This document shows positions 35,653-47,554 of a DNA stretch of 64,000 bases, piece by piece. The stretch spans positions 66,619,273 to 66,683,272 of the forward strand of contig NC_068939.1 of NCBI RefSeq assembly GCF_016801865.2. The letters run 5' to 3'. The stretch is from Culex pipiens pallens (Eukaryota; Arthropoda; Insecta; Diptera; Culicidae). The position numbers were made by a program, and so were the translations under genes. Positions within the stretch are counted from its first letter, which is position 1, and each line of letters starts with the position of its first letter. A model generated the notes under the pieces. That model saw only the letters and a list, made by a program, of their open reading frames with translations, was not told the DNA's origin and searched no databases.

Positions 35653-37577
35653 GAGCAGTTCTCTAGGATTTCGGTAATTCGTTTTTTTTTGTATTTTTTA
35701 ATCCGGCTGAAACTTTTTTGGTGCCATCGGTATGCCCAAAGAAGCCATTTTGCATCATTAGTTTGTCCATATAATTTTCCATACAAATTTGGCAGCTGTC
35801 CATACAAAAATGATATGTGAAAATTCTAAAATCTGTATCTTTTGAAGGAATTTTTTGATCGATTTGGTGTCTTCAGCAAAGTTGTAGGTATGGATATGGA
35901 CTACACTGAAAAAAAATGATACACGGTAAAAAAAAATTGGTGATTTTTTTATTTAACTTTTTATCACTAAAACTTGATTTGCAAAAAAAACACTATTTTT
36001 ATTTTTTTTTATTTTTTGATATGTTTTAGAGGACATTAAATGCCAACTTTTCAGAAATTTCCAGGTTGTGGAAAAAATCATTGAGCGAGTTATGAATTTT
36101 TGAATCAATACTGATTTTTTCAGAAAATCGAAATATTGGTCGCAAAATTTTTTCAACTTCATTTTTCGATGTAAAATCAAATTTGCAATCAAAAAGTAAT
36201 CTAGTGAAATTTTGATAAAGTGCACCGTTTTTATGTTAAATCCATTTTTTGGTGACTTTTTTGAAAATAGTCGCAGTTTTTCATTTTTTTAAATTAGTGC
36301 ACGTGTTTGCCCACTTTTGAAAAAAATATTTTTGAAAAGCTGAGAAAAATCTCTATTTTTTGCTTCTTTAGACTTTGTTGATACGACCTTTAGTTACTGA
36401 GATATTGCAATGCAAAGGTTTAAAAACAGGAAAATTGATGTTTTCTAAGTCTCATCCAAACAGCCCACAATTTTTTACTGTCGATATCTCAGCAAAAAAT
36501 GGTCCGATTTTCAATGTTATTATATGAAACATTTGTAAAATTTTCCGATCTTTTTGAAAACAATATTTTCAAAATTTTCAAATCAAGACTAACATTTCAA
36601 AAGGGCCAAACATTCAATATTACGCCCTTTTAAAATGTTAGTCTTGATTTGAAAATTTTGAAAATATTGTTTTCGGAAAGATCGGAAAATTTTACAAATT
36701 TTTCATATAATAACATTGAAAATCGGACCATTTTTTGCTGAGATATCGACATTGAAAAATGGTGGGCTGTTTGGGTGAGACTTAGAAAACATCAATTTTC
36801 CTGTTTTTAAACCTTTGCATTGCAATATCTCAGCAACTAAAGGTCGTATCAACAAAGTCCGAAGAAGCAAAATATAGAGAATTTTCTCAGCTTTTCAAAA
36901 ATACTTTTTTGAAAAGTGGGCAAACATGTGCACTAAATTAAAAAAAATGAAAAACTGCGACTATTTTCAAAAAAGTCACCCAAAAATGGATTTAACATAA
37001 AAACGGTGCACTTTATCAAAATTTCACTAAAGTACTTTTTGATTGCAAATTTGATTTTACATCGAAAAATGAAGTTGAAAAAATTTTGCGACCAATATTT
37101 CGATTTTCTGAAAAAATCAGTATTGATTCCAAAATTCATAACTCGGTCAATGATTTTTTGCACAATCTGGAAATTTCTGAAAAGTTGGCATTTAATGTCC
37201 TCTAAAACATATAAAAAAAATTAAAAATAGTGTTTTTTTGCAAATCAAGTTTTAGTGATAAAAAGTTAAATAAAAAAATCACCAAATTTTTTTACCGTGT
37301 ATCATTTTTTTCCAGTGTAGTCCATATCCATACCTACAACTTTGCCGAAGACACCAAATCGATCAAAAAATTCCTTTAAAAGATACAGATTTTAGAATTT
37401 TCACATATCATTTTTGTATGGACAGCTGCCAAATTTGTATGGAAAATTATATGGACAAACTAATGATGCAAAATGGCTTCTTTGGGCATACCGAAGGTGC
37501 CAAAAAAGTTTCAGCCGGATTAAAAAATACAAAAATTAAAATTGAAGAAAAAAGACCGATTTCGTAGAGAATTGCTC
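35653..37577. mobile_element. 1.9-kb near-perfect palindrome (foldback element)
   Basis: Left arm about 35653-36608 and right arm about 36626-37577 are near-exact reverse complements over more than 900 bp, separated by a loop of only about 17 nt (caaacattcaatattac). Terminal sequence is GAGCARTTCTCTASGA on both ends. Part of one arm (GGTATGCCCAAAGAAG...GACTACACTGAAAAAAATGATA) recurs alone at 62254-62525 and, more diverged, at about 38938-39065. Long open frames inside are mirror images and not genes. Confidence 0.92.
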
Positions 37578-38937
37578 TTCTTTTGTTTTATGTTTTACTG
37601 GTTCAATATTTAAGTGTTTTTATTTCAATTATCTTGTTCAATTTGAGTTTGTTTTTGATAGTTTTGAGCTTATTTTCCCACCTCCTACCTATACCATTCC
37701 AAATGTTGCTCCAGGTATAACCTAAAGATTTGATCTTTGGAAATATTTTAAAATGTTAAGTTAAAGTGATCCGAATTCAAGAAATTATCATCCAACATCC
37801 CTCCTGTGACCTTAAAACCCGCTAAAAACAAACAAGGTAGCGCAAAAATTAATGCTCCCGGCAGTTAATGTTATTATGATGACGTCTGATGAGATGACGA
37901 AGCCTTCGATGCGGAGCCTACCGTCACCACCACCTGCAGGACCACGTGCTGGGCGGCACGAGGTGCAAATTTTTACCCGCGAGTGAGGATATGTTTGCGC
38001 TCATCCGTCAGCTTGCGCGGGTATTAATTTTGTATAAACAAGGCCACCACCGGGCTGTCAGTCTCGGAACGTGTGTTGTTGTTGTTGTTGTTACGCGTGA
38101 CAAGTTGACGCATTTGCGCGGAATAAATCATTTCACGAGGAATCATTAATCTTCCGGCGAACATGGCGAGTGATAATAATGACATGTAATTATAAGATGG
38201 AGCCACCCTTGTTGGTGGATGTGTGTGTGTGTGTATGTTTTTTTTTGTTGAATTTCGAATAAGTTTTTTAAATGGTTAAAAATTCGATTCCCACGAAAAA
38301 ATTGTAGGCCAGCTGGGAAAAATCAATATTGTTCTTTCAAATTGAACCAAAACAGAGGCTGAACGATGTTCTTTTTATTGAAATGTTTCCAAAAAAAGAT
38401 CAAACAACCCAAACCATGTGATCGATAAACAGAGCATAATTTGTAGCAAACACGTTGCCCAAGATCCGAACACATTTTAGTGTTGTCATCCCACTTCAAC
38501 CGATGGGAAGGGGAAACCTCATATATTTACCCTGAACAACGCGGAGGTGTAAGGAATTAAACTTTAATCAGGATGTGAGTCCATATTTCAAAGAGTTGCA
38601 CACCAGCGAAGTTCAGCGTGCCTTTACCTGTAAGTAAGCCTTTTTCAGCAACGATGTGACATAAAGCCGATTAAAAGATTTATTGGTCAAAGAGGAGGGT
38701 TTAAGACATTTACACCAACGGAAGAAGTGCAAACAGGTGTCATAATGTTTGTACACGTTTGGCTGCAACTGGTTATTTATATTGTCTAATAATTTTAAGT
38801 GCACCGACAGATGTGCTCCGCAAAATCGATCAATTTCTAGAATTTTATTTTTATTATTGATTTGGACAAAATTATGTGGGGTATATTCCTTTGCCTTGGG
38901 CTGACAGAACACTTATTTTGCAACATAGGTTTGTCTA
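37578..38937. other. Intergenic; candidate regulatory island 37820-38220
   Basis: 37820-38220 is non-repetitive and GC-richer, with several TAAT cores (AATTAATG, TTAATG, ATTAAT) and CACGTG. That composition is compatible with a developmental enhancer (inference). A (GT)n run follows at 38218. The rest is AT-rich without gene signal. Confidence 0.35.
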
Positions 38938-39330
38938 TACAAATCACCATACAAATTTGGCAGATATCCACACAAAAATAATTTGTTATTATACTTAATT
39001 GTGTAACTTGAGGGAATTTTTTGACCCATTCGGTGTCTTCAGCAAAGTTGTAAGTTATTTCAGAAAAAATTACAAACTAAAAACAGAAAATTTTACAGCA
39101 GTACACAGCAAAAAATCCGATGGTAAAATCGCTTGCAAAAGTATGCACCTCACCTTCGTCAAAAAAGACACTTAATATTACACGCTGCATGTCGATTTTC
39201 GCAAAAACAAAAAAAAAGTTGCAATCGACGGGATTCAATTTCAGAGTGCAGTATTACACAAAATTTCATGAAATAATGCAAAATTTATTTTACACCTTTT
39301 AAACGCAACTGGATTACTACTTTATTTGCT
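38938..39330 (-). repeat. Repeat fragments (foldback arm piece and SINE-related body)
   Basis: 38938-39065 resembles part of the palindrome arm (ACAAATTTGGCAGATATCCA; GGTGTCTTCAGCAAAGTTGTA). 39113-39330 on the minus strand matches the body of the repeat at 28605-29165 (AATCCCGTCGATTGC, GTCTTTTTTGACGAAGGTGA). Confidence 0.55.
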
Positions 39331-39931
39331 GTGTAATTTTCAATAAAAGTTGCGCCAAGATATCGTCATTTGAAAAATTGAGATCTTTGTTGTTACCGTA
39401 AATCAATTGGAGAACTATTCTTTATCTTTCCAACATTTGAAAGGCTGCATCTCAATAGCCGACATAATTTAATGGCCAACAAGGACACTATTTAATAAAA
39501 TAGAAATAAACTATTTTTTCCCAGCATCGATTTCACATCGATTTCACAAAAACCTCATTTTGCGCTATTTCATCCGATTTCAGCTGTTTTTTGACGCAAA
39601 TTTTAAGAAAAACTAGTTTAAAGTTTCAAAAATCTAGCCTGACATTTGAAAAGATCGTATGAAAACTAAAAATGATGTTTTTAAGAGGCAATATTTGTAA
39701 ATTCTGCTCGGATTGTTCTAGAGGTCGTACGGAGGTGCTCCGATTTGGATGAAACTTTCAGCGTTTGTTTGTCTATACATGAGATGAACTCATGCCAAAT
39801 ATGAGCCTTCTATGACAAAAGGAAGTGGGGTAAAACGGGCTTCAAAGTTTGAGGTCCAAAAAACATTAAAAATCTTAAAACAGCTCGCATTTCCGTAAAG
39901 CTTTTGCCAATTACTGTAAAAAATGGATTTT

Positions 39932-40631
39932 TTTAAAACCTTAATATTTTTTTGCAGCAGCCTCCAACACCCATACTCCTATAGGTCAAAAGTTAGGTAA
40001 TTTCATGGACTATAAGCCTACGATATTAACTTTTTGGCCAATCTCATAGTTTTTCGATTTTTCTACAACAAACATTTTAAAACAATAGTTTTTGCCCTGC
40101 GGCACTTTTTGGTCTCAATTTTGTCATATTTGGAATCCTTGGAAAATTTCACGTAAGTTAGAAGTATTGGAATTGTACATTTGATTGGAAAAAATGCCAT
40201 TTAGAATGAATTAAAATATTTTTTAGCAATTTGTTGGATTAGGGGTAAAACAGGTTTTCGCCTACTTGTTACAGCATTTGACGTTTTGATCACAGGGTAA
40301 ATAAGTTGTATTTCTTTTTTTCAAAAATGATTTATTTCATTAAATATTTTTCAAATGAAATTTACAACTCCAATACTTCTAGCTAACGTGAAATTTCCCG
40401 AGGATTCCGAATATGTAAAAATTGAGCCCTAAAAGTGCCTTCATTTTGGCCTACAGGGCAAAAACTATCTTTGTAAAATGTTTGTCATAGAAAAATCGAA
40501 AAACGATGAGAAAAACTGTGATAGGTCAAAAAGTTAATACCGTAGGCTTATAGTCCATGAAATTACCTAACTCTTGACCTATGGGAGTATGGATGATGGA
40601 GGCTGCTGCAAAAAGATATTAAGGTTTTACG
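39932..40631. mobile_element. Foldback repeat with about 310-bp arms
   Basis: Left arm (CTTAATATTTTTTTGCAGCAG ... CTATAAGCCTACGATATTAA) and right arm (TTAATACCGTAGGCTTATAG ... CTGCTGCAAAAAGATATTAAG) are diverged reverse complements with about 80 nt of unpaired centre near 40245-40325. Confidence 0.75.
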
Positions 40632-41020
40632 ATTCCTGGGAAATTTTTTATAACATATTAAAAACTGGTAAAGTTATTATAACAGGATTCCGAGTTACGA
40701 TAAAGATTGAAGATAAAAACTGGGATTTTAGACGCGCAAAAGCAAAAAAAAAACAAAAATGGGAAAAAACTACTTTTTTTACTTAAGCTGCGATAAGTTT
40801 TAAATTTCAGCGATGACCTATGCTTTTTTGGATATCAAAATTTCAATAATAGAATGACAAAAATTCCCTAATTCCGTATTTTTTTATTCATGGTTTCTTT
40901 TATATGTTTAAGAGGACAAAAAAGAGCAACTTTTAAGCCATAGGTTAGAGAAAAAAAAAATCCGCTTAGTTATGATTTTTTTTGGAAATTCTGTTTTCTG
41001 AAAAAAAAAAAAAAATAGAT

Positions 41021-41845
41021 GGGTCATTCTCCCAACTCACACAGCAGTTGCCCCGGCTCCTCTTTGATCACGATCCGAGGTCCTTTTGTAATATCTCGTG
41101 ACAGAGGGGCGGTACGACCCTTTCAATTTTTGAACATGCGGTGAAAGACATGTTTTTCAATAATTTGCAGCCTGAAATGGTGATGAGATGGAAATTTTGT
41201 GTCAAAAGGACTTTTATGTAAAATTGGACGGCCGATTTGATGGCGTCCTCAAAATTCCGAAAAACGTATTTTTCGTCGAAAAAAAAACACTATTTTTTTT
41301 AAACTATGCCATTTCCTGTGACTTAGCTGTAGAAATGTTTGGAACATGTAATTTTAAGAGAAATTTAATATACTTTTCAAATTTAAATTTTCCCAGACTA
41401 GTCATTTTTTCATTTAGAGCATCAATTTTTCATTTTAAAATTACGTGTTTTTGTTGTACAAAGTTGTAGAGCAGACAATTACAAAAAAAAAATAAACAAA
41501 ATATAAGAAGTTTGTTTGTAAACATCACAAGTTATCGTGATTTTAAGAAAAAAAAGTTTTGAAAATGTTGGTTGTTTCGATCATGACCGTTCATCGTCAC
41601 TCGCAGAATTAAAAAATAGTGTATTTTTCGATGAAAATAAGTTTTTTTTTTTTTAATTTTGAGTACGCCATCAAATCGGGCGTCCAATTTTTCATTAAAA
41701 TCCTTTGAACACCAAATTTCCATCTCATCACCTTTTCAGGCTGCAAATAATTGAAAAACAATGTTCAATGTTGAAGGGGAAGGCCCAAAAACGGAGCTCG
41801 GATTCGTGATCAGGGACAAAAGTTACCCCTTGGGATATAATTTCA
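41021..41845. mobile_element. Foldback repeat with about 240-bp arms
   Basis: Left arm (GCCCCGGCTCCTCTTTGATC ... GGAAATTTTGTGTCAAAAGGAC ... ATTTGATGGCG) and right arm (CGCCATCAAAT ... GTCCTTTGAACACCAAATTTCC ... GATCAGGGACAAAAG) are inverted around an AT-rich centre of about 300 bp. The left end (CCAACTCACACAGCAG) is shared with 7468-7520. Confidence 0.7.
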
Positions 41846-44800
41846 CGCAAATCGAAGAGATGTCGGAGCAACTTTTCCTGATTTTGTGTTAGTTGGTAGA
41901 GAATTATTCATACATTTCTCTCCCTGACATTATTTTGACAAAAATCTATCTGCAATTTGGTTGTGCATGTTGATACTTTTTGATAACAATTTCACTATTC
42001 CTTTCATCCAGAAGTTTTATAATTGCACCACAAAATTATATAAATTTTGAGACACATTTGAATCAGGTCAAAAATTCTTTCAGCACCTCCATGAAGGGTA
42101 CAACTAGCATAATATGCTGATTCATTTTGGTGCAGAAATTTGATAAATTGAATGAGATACAGAGAATTCTAAAGTGATGATCACTTTTCTTTAGATTCTT
42201 AAATTGAGAATTTTAATGCCTAATAATTTTATCGAAGAGCGGAAAGCGATTCAACTATATCTTGATAAGTTATAAACTGTTCAATGAAAATATTCTCTCA
42301 TAGTAATCACAATCTTCAGTAAATGTTGATGCACTGCACTGTTGGACCCCAAAAATGGTTTGGAAATTTCAAATCCAATAATGCGGTCTGATTAAATATT
42401 AGGAAAATGCATTTGGTATTGTAACAGGCAATCAACCACCAAAAATTTACTAAAACGAGGTCGCAGAATTCAAATTTGATGTTTAAAGTAAGAAAAAAAA
42501 CGACAAAAACTTCATCTCCTTTAGATAATCGAATTTTGAGTATAAACAATATAGTTTAAAATTTTTCTGTAAGCACCCGTAAAGTAAAATTAAGGAACTA
42601 GCAGCAGTAATAAATAATATTGAAATACTTTGCTGCTGTGCAACAGACATACACCACGACACATTTTCCATGCTTGCTTTCCAGGGGTACTTCCTGATGG
42701 TAAGTTCTCTTAGCGTTGCACCTTTATGCTCGACATCATTTCGATCATCGCTCGATACGTGCAGTTGCATCCAACAAGGGCTTTTGCCCATCGCGACTGC
42801 GAACCCATGCTGATTTTGTGTTAATAATAAAATAAATTTCAACACGTTGTCCCGGGCATTGCACACTCAGCCACACAGTTGGTAGCTTTTACATATTTAT
42901 AACTTTTATGGCAACCTTCTTTTGCGTGCAGGATTAAGTAAGATCCAACGTAAAGTGTCACTTTTTGAAGCGATCGTTAAATGGCTTGACTTAGAGGAGG
43001 TTAACCAGTTGGCTTCACCACGTGTGTGCGCACGTGTAATCATTATACTGATTGTTGGCAACAATTTTCCCAGCTGATTGCTGCTGGGTGATCAATTTTT
43101 CAGCAGCGCGATGAGAGAGGGAGAAAGAAAAGATTTAATATCGAACAATTTTACCTTTCGAATCGATTACAGATTTATTTACACGCACAGCAGTGGGTTT
43201 CTACCAGTTCTGTTTTGAGGGGTTTATTCCCTGGCCCTGGCCCCAAGCTTGACGTCAGAGACTCCACCGTGGCGGAACGTGGACACAGTCGGATTCGTAG
43301 GCCAAGCCACAACCCGGGGTCTAGCGCCACCTCCCGTGGAGCGCCGGCTCTACCGGGCTATTTGTAATGCTTAAGTGCCCGTATATCTCACGACAAAGGT
43401 CGATAGCTTTGAGGCAGCATATCGGCGGTGCAGGCAGTGTACTGCGCTGACATCTCTATGAGAATTGGGTTTTGGACAGGCGTGTTTACCGGGTGGTGAT
43501 TGGAAGTGTCCTCAATTTGGTTTGGTTAAGATTTGGATGGAAACATTTAAGAAATACATTGTATCTAGCGAAAAATATATTGAAAAAACAGTTCAATCAA
43601 AAAGAACAGTTCATTTGTTTTGATGAAAAAAACTAAATTTTAATGTAAAAACACAAATGTTGAAAATAAATCAATGATTTTTTATTGAAATAACCAAAAG
43701 TATCCAAGTGACGAAAAATAGAGTGGAAATTGTTGAGCGACACAAATAAGTTCCCACAAAATCCATTGATGAATATCCCAGGAAAATGAATTCCACACAG
43801 AAGTCACCTTCAAAGACAAATGCAGCAATCAAACTCGCACTCAATTACAACAAACAATAAGATTAACTTGGATCTATAAAATTTCTGTTCTTTGTTCCGC
43901 AATTGTACGCTATTGAAGATCACCGATCCCGATCAAGGTCAGTAACGATCAGAACCACAAGACACCACCTAATCACCAGGTAGCGAAACAATCTTGGACA
44001 ATTAATTTGAATTTTCTCACGTTCAGGTGTCCACTCATGGGAAACCCACCAGGTATATCACCAATAAAACCATATGGACCAATGGACCATATATTGAGTG
44101 AGCGCCCGAAGTGTCACTTACGGAACACTTGGTCGTGAGAAAATCGTCACTTTTACGGCCCTGGGAAAGCGCCAAGGCGCCACGAATTTTCCTATTGTCT
44201 AGGAAATTTGTTCGACATCAATTCCGGGGCGGCATTTCTGTGTTTAGAAGTCGCGTCTGAGCCCCCCAAATGGGCAGTAATAATCTGGGCCACATTATGT
44301 GACGCGCGCACGCGGGTTTCTTCCGCCGAGGGAGGTCCGATGGCCGTAGATTCTCTCTCCCGAAAAAACACCCATAAAAAGCAATTAGACAACAACATTT
44401 GGACGATGACGATCGTGTAATCTTGGTCGTGTCATCTTTACAGATTAATAAAGAATTGATTTTATGGTGAGAACATTCTTCGAGTACACACACCAGCTGC
44501 GAGAATTTGCAAAGAAACGGAATAGATTTCTCCGATTTGAAATTTTCAGCCCAAAAAAGAAGCGTAGAGTTGAACTCTGGAGATCGCGGTATCGCCTCTT
44601 TCGGTATTAGCGTGTAATAAATCTTGATAAATCGTTACCCGCTCAGCAGGATCGAAAGCGTTTCTTCTTTCACATTTTTAACCGAAAAGAAACCTCGAAT
44701 CGAGAAAGCCCGCCAAGACATCTCAAAAAGAGACCACGAAGGTCGATTTCGTGTGAGCAATTTATCAGTCAGGGCGCGCGTATCGAACTGAAGTTTTGAG

Positions 44801-45116
44801 CCAACAACGAGCACCGGACTCCGCAGGGCAATTTGTTCTACTCGGGCTCTATTAACATGTTAATTTATCAAATTAATTACCACCAGCAGCGGCTAGCAGC
44901 AACGTGGTGACCTCTGGTCGTTGGTGGGTCCAAATTTTCTAAGCTTTTTGATAGTTGAGCGTGATTTTGGAGCACGATCCGTGAGCAATTGGGATTGAAT
45001 GGTTAACCGTTTCTGACAATTTAAAAATTTATTTGAATAATTGGCAGAATTTGTTTTTTTTTTGGCATACATTTTTATAATTTACTTAAGGTATTTGCCA
45101 ATTTTGTTTGAGGTTA
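41846..45116. other. Mostly non-repetitive intergenic DNA
   Basis: No repeat family of this window was recognised between about 42000 and 45000. GC-richer sub-stretches (43190-43510 and 44020-44960) have mixed composition and CpG-containing runs (GACGCGCGCACGCGGG), but no frame on either strand looks coding. Candidate regulatory DNA or untranslated exons of a neighbouring gene. Confidence 0.4.
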
Positions 45117-45117
45117 T

Positions 45118-45746
45118 TAACGTCATGATTCGAATTCCCGGACGCTTCGAAACCCGGACACCTCATCTTGTTTTATCAATAATTTGGATATAAGTTCGCA
45201 TTATGAATGTCAAAACTGTGTTATTTGATGAATTCTAACATCAACTTTCATTTCAAGTTTGTTTCAACGCTATAGTTAATGTCAAAACAATTTTATAAAA
45301 TAAAATTATAAGATTAGCGAAAAAGCGAAACATTTCACGTGAAATATTTCATAGGCGTCCGAAGCACCGGGAAGGCAAAGCAGAAATTTATGGTTTTGAT
45401 TTTTTTAAATTCTTGCAAATTTTTATATGAAATATCGATTGTTTTGATGTTAACAGCTTATTTGAGACCTAAATAATGCCAATTGAGTGTCCGGAATTCG
45501 AAGCAAAAGTGTTCGGATTTCGAATCAGCTTTAATCAGTGTCCGGGATTCGAAACACAACAAGTCATTTTTATTTTTAAATTCTGATGAAAAAATGTTAG
45601 AAAAGACATATTTTGCATGCATTCTCTTAAAAATTACTGTTTATACTACAACCTGATGATATTTCTACATTTCCAACTTGTTACATGATTTTTTGTCAGC
45701 TATAACGAAGTGTCTTCTAAGTGTCCGGATTTCGAATCATGACCTA
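45118..45746 (-). mobile_element. TIR element, TAACGTCATGATTCGAA family, copy 3
   Basis: Left end TAACGTCATGATTCGAATTC, right end GTGTCCGGATTTCGAATCATGAC; inverse orientation to copies 1 and 4. Repeated GTCCGG/TTCGAA motifs internally. 629 bp. Confidence 0.82.
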
Positions 45747-45951
45747 AGATTGGGAGGGAAGTGGATGGTTTGTAATTTAATTATGCATCAGTAAAGTTAC
45801 AAACCCCATACATTGGTGCAGTTAAACCTCGCACTATAGGCGTTACGCTTCGTATTTTTTCGATTACCCTAAAACGACAATCTTTTCAAACCTTTCTGAA
45901 GTTTTGTTTTCCGACCTTCCTTACAAAAGCCCTACAAAAGGAGCACAAACT

Positions 45952-46995
45952 ACACTGCACAGTGGGCGAAATGGAACCCAAAATCGGACTTAATTTAACG
46001 GTTTGAAAAATAGCGTTACATGTGTAAAAAAGTCCGGGGAATCGATTGGTGATGGTTTCATCCACCGCACGAAACGGGTCCATTTTGCCCCAATTCCCAT
46101 TTTTTTTTACATTATTTCCTTAAAAATTGGTCTGTATTTAGATCGGAGGCTTTATGCGGCCATCCAAAATGCATTGAACTTACACGCAGCAAAATAAGGC
46201 ATATTTGATTCAACAAAACGTTTTGTTGATTTGAAAATCAAGATTTTTGTTGAATCAACGCTAAACGTCAAAGCAACTTTTTCAAAACAACAAAAGATTT
46301 TTGTGGAATTAAGAAAATCAAGGTTTGTTTCAACGCAAAATCGGCGTTGATTATATTCAACAAAAATTTTGTTGAATCAAATCTCGTACAGGCTGAATCT
46401 ACAAAATATTTTTCTGCGTGTATGTGTAAATGACCCAGGAATCCAGTAAAAATAACAACTTGCACCGCGATTTGCACTTGATAGTTTGACACATTTATGT
46501 TGGTAAAAATAAAACTTCTGTAAAGGGCAGTTTATTCTGCGTTCGGGAAAATTGGCCCAAAACTGATTCTTCAATCTTTTTATTTTGTTTAATTTCTATA
46601 TCAACATAAATGTGCCAAACTATCAAGTTCACATCGTCATTCTTAAGTAAAATTGTCTGATCTTTACGATAAAAATATTTTCACATTTCCAAAATCTGAC
46701 CTAATATTTGAAAACGGCCAAAAATGCTTTTATATCGGAATTGGGGTTAAATGGACCCTAGATGATTTTTGCAGTGCAAATGGTTATTTTTACTGGATTT
46801 CTGGGACATTTTCATATAAGTAAATTGCATTTTGGATGGCCGCATAAAGCCTCCTGTCTAAATACAGACCGATTTTTAAGGAAAAAATGTAAAAAATGGG
46901 AATTGAGGCAAAATGAACACTATTTTTCATACCAGGGAACCAGCCACGTTCTATCAAGTCCGATTTTGGGTTCCATTTCGTCCACTGTGTACTGG
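45952..46995. mobile_element. Foldback element carrying a MITE in one arm
   Basis: The ends (GCACAGTGGGCGAAATGGAA / TTCCATTTCGTCCACTGTGT) and long internal stretches (GGAGGCTTTATGCGGCCATC / GATGGCCGCATAAAGCCTCC) are inverted. The left arm carries a separate element at 46183-46420 that the right arm lacks. Confidence 0.8.
46183..46420. mobile_element. TA-flanked MITE, CACGCAGMAAAATA ends
   Basis: CACGCAGCAAAATA at the left, TATTTTTCTGCGTG at the right, TA on both sides. The interior repeats TTGTTGAATCAA-type palindromes (TTTGTTGAATCAACG, AACAAAACGTTTTGTTGA). 238 bp. The empty TA site is visible in the opposite arm of the host palindrome near 46817. Confidence 0.88.
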
Positions 46996-47554
46996 CGCAA
47001 CTGCCGAAAGGTTAAACAGGATCTCGGGGAGAAATTGGGCCAAAGATAATATCTCAGAATCTAATAAATGGAACTAACATGGTTTGTGAAGGGATTTTTT
47101 AGCGGAAAATATCACCTTCTAAAAACAAATCCTGTCAATTTGACAGACCGCCAAATATTCAAAATTTCCCAAATTCTCCTGAGCAAAATAAACTAATGAA
47201 AAAAAAAGATATTATTTGTATTTTTGATAGGCTTAAAGGGGGGCTTTCCAACGGCAAAGTTGTAGGTAAGGACAATTCAGAAAAACAGCTACACTTAAAA
47301 AATGGCTCTAACAACTCGTAGTTTAAATCAATCAGGCTTATATTTGGAGGAAATGTGTGTCTATTGGATACCTTTGTTCCACATGAGGGCCTATGATTAT
47401 GACCGCTGTCTTGCAAAGTATTTTATAATAGCTGGATTTCGGAGTATAAAAGTAAATTCAAAGCAAAAAATAAATTACCGCTCGGAGGCCGGAATAAACG
47501 TCATTTCATAGGGCATAAGTCGGACTACAATGTCCTCTCGTTGGATTGGTTAAA
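46996..47554. other. Intergenic DNA
   Basis: AT-rich, with a diverged fragment of the foldback-arm sequence near 47247 (GGCAAAGTTGTAGGTA). No gene seen. Confidence 0.45.
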